A stretch of 64,000 bases of DNA. Origin: Holothuria scabra (taxonomy: Eukaryota; Echinodermata; Holothuroidea; Aspidochirotida; Holothuriidae). Below, in pieces: positions 56,701-62,592 of the stretch (position 1 is the stretch's first letter; each line of letters opens with the position of its first letter). Location: NCBI GenBank assembly GCA_037179385.1, contig CM074187.1, positions 2,542,001-2,606,000 on the forward strand, in the 5' to 3' direction. The notes beneath the pieces are model-generated. The model was not told the DNA's origin. It saw only the letters and a program-made list of their open reading frames with translations, and made no database searches. The position numbers and the translations under genes are program-made.

Positions 56701-59002
56701 TATAATATCCCTAACCCCCCAACCTTGATTTCTCCCCACTCCTTACTTCTACTGTTCTCATTTAACAAGATAAATAGTGCACTAACCAACTGTCTTGTCA
56801 TATAAAGAGACATTTTGAATTCTTTGTTTGCAGATAAGTTAGCTTTATTAAGCAAAATATTTATGGAAACTTTAAAAGGATTTACTGTTTTAGTTACAAG
56901 TTTTTTGTTGTCATGTGTGCTGTTCTTTTATGTAAACAACGTGTCACAAATTATGAAAACTTCTCAATGTTTTGATTATTCATGAATCTTTCTCTTACCA
57001 TCTATCCATTACTCAGGCGACTAGGCTACGATGATATTGAGAAGATAGCACCAAAAGGAGATCTCATTGCAACTTTGCAGGTTCAGCAGCCAGCTGCCAA
57101 AGTTAACAGGACAGCCATGGTCCAGACTTTAGAGTCAGCATATAGATTTACCCTAGGTTCTATTGCTGGAGGTATGTTTATAATTGTTACAGATAGAGAA
57201 ATAGACCTTTTGCCATTTGATGAAAGTTTTCTTACCAACCGGTCTGATTTAAGAAGAATGCTTTGGTTATCTGAACCTCGAAACCCATACAAAAAAAAAA
57301 AGAAACTTATGATTTTCTCCTGAGTTCTGGTATCAAGCTTGAAAATGATAAAAAAAAATTGTAAAGCAACACCGTGGCAAAAGTGTCATCAGTCTTTGCA
57401 TACACCTACAACTATACATAATTTATTTCCAAATTTATTATGAATTTAGAGATGAAAAAAAGATGTTTTTCCCCTTGATTATTGAACTCATTGAGGTCAG
57501 TTCTCGCTACCAACATTTGGTAATCATTCTGCCACATTCCATTTTCAAAGATGACTATGCTTCCAGAAGGCATGCAATATATTGCGGTTTAGGAATTAAG
57601 TGGCAGTATTTCTTACGTTTTGATGTTACAAAAAGGAAAAACTCTTCCCGATGAAAATAGAGTTAAAGAGTCCTCTATTGCCTCACTGGACCAACAAACG
57701 GTGTAAATGAGCTGTCAGATTAGGCACTTCTGGTTGGGTCACAAAGTCAGCTGTTTCCTGTCTTTTCCTCTTGTGTATGCATGGATAGAGTATAGTAGCC
57801 AGCCCAGTGTGCTTTAACTGCTACATTATCTGTTGGTTCAAAGTTTCAAAGAGTCTAATATTCATCAGGGCTAGTATTAAAAATGCTAGTGGGAGATTTC
57901 ACCTTAGGCTGGTATATTTTGAATGTTTGGGAGAAATTTGGGCGACATGGTCCACTATCCATCAGGGATTGCTGCCCATGGACTTCTCCTCAACCTAGTC
58001 CATGATGCATTGTGTGCAAATATTTCTGAACTTTTTCTATTGTCCTGCTTACTGCCATGGTTAGGGTATGGAATGGTTAAAAACTTAGGCTATACATTGG
58101 AAGTAGTAATTCCATGGTAAAAGTTTTGTTTCATCTGCTTGGAAAATTAAAAATGTAAGGGAATTTGTTGTAATGGTTTAGATTGGAAGGCTCAAAAGAT
58201 AAAATCATTTAAACTCTACAGTGTAAAAAATAATAAGTTACTATTAGGGAGTCATACCTACATTAAAAGTTTACAAATGATGTAAGCATTGGACTAATGC
58301 TGAATACAAGAAGATCCTGTGTTCAGAGTAAGCTGAAATCCCTATTAAAACAGCAGGACTCAAACAGTTGCAAGTAAAACCTGTACCCCGTCACATTCCC
58401 CTCTATTCAATGTTTTGCTGGTACAAATCAAATTTGCTCTGAAAATTCATCATTGATTGAGGAGTGACTGGCATCTGTATAACTTGTTTACTTTCTGGAA
58501 AAATGTTGGATTTTACAGGGAAAGGTTTGGTGCTGTATTTAGGATTAAATTTTTTATGCATGTATTATGAATTGCAAACAGAATAGTTTGGGAATCACAC
58601 CATTCAATGTTTAAGCCTTAAGTATAAACCTTTGGGGGGGGGGGGGGGGCAAGGGGGAAAGGGGAAGTCAATTGGGTGCTGTGGTGACTCAATTTTACTT
58701 CTGATTTCTTGCTGTGGTTTTGGAGACAAAGACAGATGACTTAACCACATTTTCAACTCATTTGAATTGATAGCATACATATGTTTTATCATACTCCTTC
58801 ATTCATTAACAGTTTCATTCTTTTTTTCTTTTTTTTTTCATTTTAGCATGTGGTGCTACAGCAGTGTATCCAATTGATCTTGTAAAAACAAGAATGCAGA
58901 ATCAAAGAGGGGGTAAATTCATCGGAGAACTCATGTACGAAAACAGTTTTGATTGTTTCATGAAAGTCATTCGACATGAAGGCATACTGGGTCTTTACAG
59001 AG
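32660..59002 (+). CDS. SLC25A12: Calcium-regulated mitochondrial aspartate/glutamate carrier (aralar/citrin), N-terminal two-thirds
   Basis: The protein exchanges mitochondrial aspartate for cytosolic glutamate plus a proton, as part of the malate-aspartate shuttle, in the inner membrane. Its N-terminal EF-hand domain faces the intermembrane space and senses Ca2+. Exons: 32660-32716, 33263-33405, 34569-34684, 35545-35684, 46452-46598 or 46689-46835, 52084-52222, 54858-54951, 57017-57171 and 58847-59002. All are GT-AG, all phases fit, and they give about 382 codons. Signatures are DQTKDGLISF (Ca2+ loop), [18 protein letters not shown] [30 protein letters not shown] and [14 protein letters not shown] (carrier motif PxDxxK). 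Vertebrates have two paralogues (SLC25A12 and SLC25A13); an invertebrate gene is probably orthologous to both, so the symbol is a label only. Exon 1 is uncertain and the 3' exons lie beyond the right edge. Confidence 0.95.
33263..33405 (+). CDS. SLC25A12: Carrier exon 3: EF-hand 1 and start of the Ca2+ loop
   Basis: 143 nt. The acceptor is tgtatactgtag and the donor gtaagg. It encodes [20 protein letters not shown] through [12 protein letters not shown], closely matching aralar YAS...GVADQTKDG. The last codon is split after two bases, in the middle of the EF-hand 2 loop. Confidence 0.95.
33448..33706 (+). mobile_element. MITE with TATAGACGAATC termini, copy 2
   Basis: 259 bp inside carrier intron 3. 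The ends TATAGACGAATCTG and CAGATTCGTCTATA are clean inverted repeats. The interior matches 7263-7524 in the same orientation. Probably Tc1/mariner-like, judged from TA boundaries. Confidence 0.78.
33707..34568 (+). other. Remainder of carrier intron 3
   Basis: AT-rich intron sequence with no recognised element. The open frame at 33887-34129 is not conserved. Confidence 0.5.
34569..34684 (+). CDS. SLC25A12: Carrier exon 4: EF-hand 2/3
   Basis: 116 nt. The acceptor is ctctttcacag and the donor gtatga. It encodes [29 protein letters not shown] and TNGSGFISF. It completes the Ca2+ loop DQTKDGLISFIE and supplies most of the next loop ([12 protein letters not shown] with exon 5). A hAT-type transposon begins only 11 bp downstream of the exon end. 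Confidence 0.95.
34695..35284 (-). mobile_element. hAT-like MITE inserted next to the exon 4 splice donor
   Basis: 590 bp with CAGGCTTGGGG and CCCCAAGCCTG termini and an identical 8-bp target duplication ATGACTGC (34687-34694 and 35285-35292). The duplication covers intron positions +3 to +10, so the donor GT and its context were kept. Read on the minus strand, the sequence follows the left part of the 7927-9311 element base for base over long stretches. GTAATC/GCAATC subterminal repeats are present at both ends. Around 34855-34925 it includes a SINE-body remnant. Confidence 0.9.
35545..35684 (+). CDS. SLC25A12: Carrier exon 5: EF-hand 3/4
   Basis: 140 nt. The acceptor is tttcaatccag and the donor gtatgt. 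It encodes [37 protein letters not shown] and [10 protein letters not shown], matching human [32 protein letters not shown]. It ends in phase 0, as both alternative next exons require. Confidence 0.96.
36809..37075. mobile_element. Inverted-repeat MITE
   Basis: Starts CTAAGTCTGGTACACAC and ends GTGTGTACTGGGCTTTAG, imperfect inverted termini of about 18 bp around a 267-bp non-coding interior. The ends resemble the element at 49991-50147. No clear target duplication. Confidence 0.5.
38350..38447 (+). repeat. Minisatellite, about 41-bp unit
   Basis: Nearly three copies of a unit containing ccttacatactgtattgtac followed by cttaccttgcca. Only minor differences between copies. Confidence 0.85.
38841..40170. 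mobile_element. hAT-like element with 8-bp target duplication and GGGTACCC termini
   Basis: 1,330 bp. Inverted ends are TAGTGTTTGCACGGGTA and TACCGGTGCAAACACTG (allowing one change), flanked by identical TAGAGTAT (38833-38840 and 40171-40178). Next to both ends lie stacked palindromes of CCCGGGTACCCG type. Open frames inside (39040-39228, 39757-39964) show no transposase similarity I recognise, so it is probably non-autonomous. Confidence 0.85.
40210..40340 (+). repeat. LINE/SINE 3' tail remnant
   Basis: Reads gtaagcgcctagagcagtgc, then gattggtgctatataagac and a short (ATT)n run. This combination of a GCGC stem, a TATAAG motif and a trinucleotide tail is typical of L2/CR1-type 3' ends. Only the tail is present. 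Confidence 0.55.
40755..40995 (+). mobile_element. tRNA-derived SINE
   Basis: The head resembles a tRNA gene (ccaccggtaagagcatcc, B-box-like ccggttctattccc). A body with gcaatggagtagggaaaac, gccagtgagtcacaagtgg and gaaccaatgggttggaaac follows. Same structure as the minus-strand copy at 8815-9047. Fragments of the body occur near 19138, 29710, 34870 and 43970. Confidence 0.78.
41109..41376. mobile_element. MITE with CACTCTAAAA termini
   Basis: 268 bp. The left arm (CACTCTAAAAAATGTCTGGTG, then aaatttctcc, gcacctacacaat and ggttatattttacc) is inverted at the right (ends CACTGGATAAGTTTTAGAGTG). The arms are about 80 bp. It shares only the outermost CACTCTAAAA with the foldback element at 20265-20672. 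No coding capacity. Confidence 0.75.
41400..42620 (+). pseudogene. Second LINE family: reverse transcriptase fragment with frameshift
   Basis: 41404-41874 translates to [32 protein letters not shown] and YADDTQLYV, classic LINE reverse transcriptase blocks with an intact YADD box. A stop at 41874 is followed by a different frame from 41922 with [24 protein letters not shown] and [14 protein letters not shown], so at least one frameshift separates the halves. A further stop follows at 42330. The 3' end has agcgctatatataaata before the microsatellite. It is 5'-truncated, and a different family from 22888-24040. Confidence 0.88.
42632..42762 (+). repeat. (GTAT)n/(GTAC)n microsatellite at the LINE 3' end
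   Basis: About 130 bp of TATG repeats changing to TACG repeats and back. It follows the LINE 3' terminus directly, so it is probably the expanded tail. Long open frames on both strands here (Y-V-C-M and T-Y-I-H repeats) are artefacts of the microsatellite. Confidence 0.9.
43965..44050 (+). repeat. SINE body fragment
   Basis: Contains gctagtgagccacaactgg, then ggtcaacttgaacttgggcc, matching the 3' half of the SINE at 40755-40995. The tRNA-like head is missing. Confidence 0.6.
46452..46598 (+). CDS. SLC25A12: Carrier exon 6a (alternative to 6b)
   Basis: 147 nt, phase 0 at both ends. The acceptor is ccttttttcag and the donor gtaaga. It encodes [38 protein letters not shown] and [11 protein letters not shown], equivalent to human [20 protein letters not shown]...FVEENLVS. 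The loop reads [12 protein letters not shown]. Its neighbour 6b encodes the same segment differently, with about 25 of 49 residues identical. Confidence 0.95.
46689..46835 (+). CDS. SLC25A12: Carrier exon 6b (alternative to 6a)
   Basis: 147 nt, exactly the length and phase of exon 6a. The acceptor is cataaccctccag and the donor gtaagt. It encodes [38 protein letters not shown] and [11 protein letters not shown]. Its C-terminal FVEENL is closer to human than the 6a version (YVADNL). The loop is [12 protein letters not shown], with the Glu at position 12 that 6a lacks. The frame is open and the splice sites are good, so it is not a pseudoexon. The 90-nt gap to 6a suggests mutually exclusive use. 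Confidence 0.93.
46836..50590 (+). other. Carrier intron 6, first part
   Basis: AT-rich intron sequence with a C run near 49181-49195 and one foldback MITE (49991-50147). No coding exon was recognised. The open frame continuing from exon 6b to 47048 is read-through into intron. Confidence 0.6.
49991..50147. mobile_element. Short inverted-repeat MITE
   Basis: 157 bp with ends TTAAGCCTTGTCCGCACTA and TAGTGTGGACGAGGCTTTA, inverted with few mismatches. The interior is also partly self-complementary (gcgacatg, gttgcatagc). TTA at the outer edges would fit a Harbinger-type target, which is only suggestive. Confidence 0.65.
50591..52036 (+). mobile_element. Pearl/HINE-like tandem-repeat element, family A, copy 1
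   Basis: Order of parts: a terminal hairpin (GGTTTCgatgaaaagaGAAACC), a conserved atgcattcatgatggcg block, a (TG)n microsatellite (50637-50698), the phrase ACACGATATCTCAAGA, then about eight tandem units of 145 bp (for example period starts at 50811, 50956, 51101, 51246, 51391 and 51536). It ends with catcgaaacc and caatgcatttttgcattctgg, an inverted half of the opening hairpin. This layout matches the pearl elements described in bivalves and sea urchins and HINE/DINE-1 type non-autonomous Helitron relatives. The right end lies about 47 bp before carrier exon 7. Confidence 0.75.
50800..51840 (+). repeat. 145-bp tandem array
   Basis: The unit contains aaccccaaaatccttgttta, cacaatatctcatgatggg, ttgatgcgttatgatgaaagg and ggtcatttggggtcacatgg. 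Inner units are nearly identical (period exactly 145 for five steps) and outer ones diverge. This suggests local homogenisation or recent expansion inside the element. Confidence 0.92.
52084..52222 (+). CDS. SLC25A12: Carrier exon 7
   Basis: 139 nt. The acceptor is tgcattttcag and the donor gtgagc. It encodes [34 protein letters not shown] and [12 protein letters not shown], matching human [46 protein letters not shown]. It ends one base into a codon that exon 8 completes as Glu. Confidence 0.96.
52655..52745 (+). repeat. tRNA-like SINE head
   Basis: gcatggtcaagtggttagag then cagccaacttacaatcagg resembles the 5' half of a tRNA gene with an A-box (tggtcaagtggttagagc). The B-box position reads ggaccttgactctt, degenerate. 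No intact acceptor stem, so this is a SINE or tRNA relic. Confidence 0.6.
52801..53934 (+). mobile_element. Pearl/HINE-like tandem-repeat element, family B, copy 1
   Basis: Starts with hairpin GATTCCTTGCCgaaggcaGGCAAGGAATC, then tatgcgatggtgatgtcgtg, a (TG)n run (52850-52898), the phrase AACACGATATCTCAAGAAGGG, and about five units of roughly 135-165 bp (ggtcatttggggtcacgaga). A unique 3' part (gcctgacaagctttcctgc to gccttttggctttctgg) follows, with another GCAAGGAATC near the end. A second copy begins at 62593. The architecture is the same as family A with different terminal sequences. Confidence 0.75.
54858..54951 (+). CDS. SLC25A12: Carrier exon 8
   Basis: 94 nt. The acceptor is catatttatag and the donor gtaagt. 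It encodes (E)[31 protein letters not shown], matching human [32 protein letters not shown]. It lacks three residues relative to human just before the final SG/TG, within normal variation. Confidence 0.95.
54974..55541 (+). mobile_element. TTAA-flanked MITE, copy 2 of 3
   Basis: 568 bp including both TTAA sites. It begins TTAAAAGAAGGGTTTAAGG and ends GCTTAAACCTTCCCTTTAA, imperfect inverted termini. Nearly the same sequence lies at 59369-59935 in the same orientation, and inverted at 536-1102. It sits 22 bp downstream of carrier exon 8. Confidence 0.85.
55542..57016 (+). other. Carrier intron 8, remainder
   Basis: AT-rich intron with a T run followed by a G run at 56573-56608. Open frames crossing that run on both strands are Pro/Gly/Phe-rich artefacts. 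No exon or element recognised. Confidence 0.6.
57017..57171 (+). CDS. SLC25A12: Carrier exon 9: linker and start of first carrier repeat
   Basis: 155 nt. The acceptor is catccattactcag and the donor gtatgt. It encodes [36 protein letters not shown] and [15 protein letters not shown], matching human RLTLADIERIAP and [16 protein letters not shown]. The linker between EF-hands and carrier is shorter and differs in sequence, as expected for this variable segment. Confidence 0.96.
57172..58846 (+). other. Carrier intron 9
   Basis: 1,675-nt intron with A-rich tracts near 57290-57360 and a G run at 58633-58650. The long pyrimidine tract before the exon 10 acceptor (58820-58842) is a strong splicing signal. 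No element recognised. Confidence 0.65.
58847..59002 (+). CDS. SLC25A12: Carrier exon 10: first mitochondrial carrier signature
   Basis: 156 nt. The acceptor is ttcattttag and the donor gtaact. It encodes [40 protein letters not shown] and [12 protein letters not shown]. The PIDLVK motif (58870-58887) is the PxDxxK carrier signature of repeat 1, and EGILGLYRG is the matching E-G-x-x-x-x-Y-R-G motif. Nearly identical to human across [17 protein letters not shown]. The protein must continue in exons beyond 64000. Confidence 0.97.
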
Positions 59003-59368
59003 GTAACTTAACTAATTCTCATTCGCACTGAATTGATTCTCTCACTACAGTACCCTTTCTTTATCACCATAGTTGGCATTTCCATATGTATACAATAAAA
59101 ACTTTGTATGACACTGTGTCCTAAATGATTTGTTTTTTTTTAGTGTGAATACTTAAAAAAAGAAAAATGTGTCACAATAAAAGACTTGCCTTCTGTGTAC
59201 TTAAATTCATCTAAGGAAAACACCTTGGACAATTCTGGACGTGTGCATTAGAACAGACATTGCACTTTTAGGGATTAATGCTATCACTCGTGTTGCACCT
59301 TCATGTATTACCTGTATTAACCTTCTAACTGTGCATTATCCTGCACTAATGCATGGTCTATCATTGTT

Positions 59369-59935
59369 TTAAAAGAAGGGTTTAAGGTCACACCAGGATT
59401 TGGTATGTTAGAGGGGTACTTATTCTGAGCATTTTGGTAAAATTTGCATTGAAATCCGATGGGTGGTTCTCAAGATATGAGCACGTAAATTTTTCACATT
59501 TTCAACAAAAAGTGAACTTGGAGCAAGCACATATGACATCACACCCCCACATTAATGGACAGTCTTTTGTTTTTCTTTAAACTTTATACTGGATTTTCTC
59601 CTCAACAGTACCATATTATTAAAATGTAATTGCATAAGTGGCATGAGAATTTTACAAACTTTGCATCCCGCACAGGGAGATCAAATTTCTATTAACTTTA
59701 AGGTTAACACAACAGTCTGATAAAACAAAGGGAAACAAAGCATTCCTTGTCAATGTGAGGAAGTGGTATAAGCTCTGCTGCCCTCAAATTCACTTTTGAA
59801 CACAAATCTACTGACTTCATTTACTGATATCTCAGGAAATACATTTCCGATATGATGAAACTTACACCACACTGTGTAGATTTGGTTCCTCTTTCACATA
59901 TGAGAATTAAATTTTTGCTTAAACTTCCCCTTTAA
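59369..59935 (+). mobile_element. TTAA-flanked MITE, copy 3 of 3
   Basis: 567 bp including both TTAA sites. Highly similar to 54974-55541 over its whole length in the same orientation. Begins TTAAAAGAAGGGTTTAAGG and ends CTTAAACTTCCCCTTTAA. Confidence 0.85.
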
Positions 59936-61198
59936 GGTGAAGAGCAGTTGACTCGCACTTTTTTAAGCAGCACTAGGGATGTATTGGATTGGGGAATTTT
60001 AAGGTCTGATTTTACCCCACAGTAAGAACCATCCTGCCGGATTAAATCCAGTCCTTCCGGATTTTTCCAACAGGAATCTTGTAATTGAACTTGGGTCCAA
60101 TTTAAATATAAGTATCCTACCAATTGTACTTGATGATATAGGGGCCTGGGTTTAAAGATCACCCATTGGGCATTATTTCATAAGCACTTCATTATGTTAG
60201 GAGTTAATTGAAATATTCAAAAACAGCTTCTCCACAATAAAGGGATGTGATCATCTCTTCAAGTGAAGGATAAAGACTAAATCTAGGCCTATACCTTGTC
60301 CTAAGTCCCATCAGGCAAGATGATTATGTAAGCCTGTTGATTTGACCTCCATGGATACAGGACCTATAACCCAAGTCTGTTTTATGTACGGCAGCTTTGT
60401 TTTTGTTTTCCTTTCCAAACTTGGCATTATTTCAAATCATTTCTTGTAAGTTTTGCTTATTTGTATTTGAATTCAAATTTAATAGTTAGTTCAGTCAAAA
60501 TCTAGTAGAAATTGAAATTAGTCTACAAACTTGTTATACATAGGGCCCAAGCCCCCAGGGCCTTATATGAAATTAGTGACAGAGAAGGAGGCAAAGTGAG
60601 TTGGCGCATATTTATGAAGAAGGTTTTCAGCAAATTATCTGCCCCAAATGCTAGAAATGGGACTAACTTCCCTTGGCTGTTAAGTGAGTTTAATACTTTA
60701 CCAACATACAATAGGTATCATATTGTTCTCTCCTTGGGTGTAATGCTGAAGTGTTTACCTTGCTTGCATAAAACGAGAGTTTTTCTGTCAGTCATGTGGA
60801 CCCATAATTTTGGACCATGGAGGGCTGACATTTGTACAGAGACTATCTAAGAGAAGCACCGCAATCAGATAGTGCATAAAGTCTGAGAAAATTTTGGGAT
60901 ACGATTACCCCTTAGACACCAGAAAATGCCCTTCCCTGGCTTAGCAAGTGAACTCCTTGTGTACTTTCTTGTTAGGAAGACCCTTCTTCTTAACATTGAA
61001 ATTGTCAAAACATGGTGATGCCTGTCCAGCTACACAAAAGTGTGATGAAATGTGTATATTTTCTGACTGTTATCCTGTTAGGGAGAGTGGGATTCCATCC
61101 TTACTGTACCTACATTGGAAACTGTAACTTATACTGGTATTCATCTTCATAAGGCTATTGGAGCTGCCCCAGTCCCCCTCCCCCTTGATTGCATCACA

Positions 61199-62526
61199 TT
61201 TTTGGTTTCGATGGTAAGAGAAACCAATGCATTCATGATGGCGTGCGTGTGTATGTATGTGTGTGTGTGTGCGTGTATGTATGTGTGTGTGTTTGTGACA
61301 CTTTGCTCGTTAACACGATATCTCAAGATAGGAATGTCTGACAGTTTTCAAACTTGGTGCATAGATACGCCATATTGAGAGGAAGAACCCTATTGTTTTT
61401 GGTGGAGGTCAAAGGTCATCTGGGGTCACCAGGGGTCAAAGTCTGAAAATCTCGTTAACACAATATCTCAATATAGGAATGTCTGACAGTTTCCAAACTT
61501 TGTACATAGATGTGCCATATTGGTAGGGAGAACCCTATTGTTTTTGGTGGAGGTCAAAGGTCATCTGGGTCACCAGGGGTCAATGACTGAAAATTTTGTT
61601 AACATGATATCTCAAGATAGGAAACTTGAATAGATTTCATATTTAGTATGTGGATGTGTTATTTTCAGGAGATGGTCCCTATCATATGTGGTGGAGGTCA
61701 ATGGTCATCTGGGGTCACCAGGGGTCAAAGACTGAAAATCTTGTTAACACGATATCTCAAGATAGGAAACTTGGATAGATTTCATATTTGGTATGTGGAT
61801 GTGTTATAGTCAGGAGATGGTCCCTATCATATTTGGTGAAGGTCAAAGGTCATCTGGAGTCACCAGGGGTCAAAGTCAGAAAATCTCATTAACAGGATAT
61901 CTCAAGATAGGAAAGTGGGATAGATTGCATATTTGGTATGTGGATGCGTTATGGTCAGGAGATGGTCCCTATAGTTTTAGGTAGAGGTCAAAGATCATCT
62001 TGGGTCACCAGGGGTCAAAGTCAGAAAATCTGGTTAACATGATATCTCAAGACAGAAAACTTGGATAGATTTCATATATAATATGTGGATGCGTTATGGT
62101 CAGAAGATGGTCCCCATTGTTTAAGGTGGAGATCAAGGGTCATCTTGGGTCACCAGGGGTCAAAGTCTGAAAAATCTCGTTAACAGGATATCTCAAGATA
62201 GGAACCTTAGATAGATTTTATATTTGGAATGTGGATGCATTATTATCAGGAAATGGTCCCTGTTGTTTTTGAAGGAGGTCAAAGGTCAGCTTGGGTCACC
62301 GAGGGTCAAAGTCTGAAAATCTGGTTAACGCAATATATCAAGATGTCTGTCTATCTATGTATTGCTTTTATAGAAGTCAAAAGGTCATCTGGAATAACAA
62401 AATTATTTTTTGAACATGATAATATAGCATTTGAGTGAGAAGATAATGATGCATGATGGCAAATTTGAAACAGTACATTTATGTATCATCGAAACCTCAA
62501 TGCATTTTTGCATTCTGGTTCAAAAT
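61199..62526 (+). mobile_element. Pearl/HINE-like tandem-repeat element, family A, copy 2
   Basis: Opens with hairpin GGTTTCgatggtaagaGAAACC and catgatggcgtgcgtgtg, has a (TG)n run (61242-61296), then units of about 140-150 bp containing ggtcatctggggtcaccagg and acacgatatctcaagatagg. It closes with catcgaaacc and caatgcatttttgcattctgg, as copy 1 does. The units differ from those in copy 1 (ccagggg instead of catgggg), so each copy has homogenised its own array. Confidence 0.75.
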
Positions 62527-62592
62527 TGAAAACGAACTGTCAAGAAAAAGAAGGACCATACTGGGGTGGGATAAGCCTGTGGGCCATTTTTT

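Noticed and set aside
56401..56805. Open frames of 62-112 codons on both strands
   Set aside because: Created by a T run and G run (56573-56608). Low-complexity Pro/Lys and Phe/Gly stretches, no homology.
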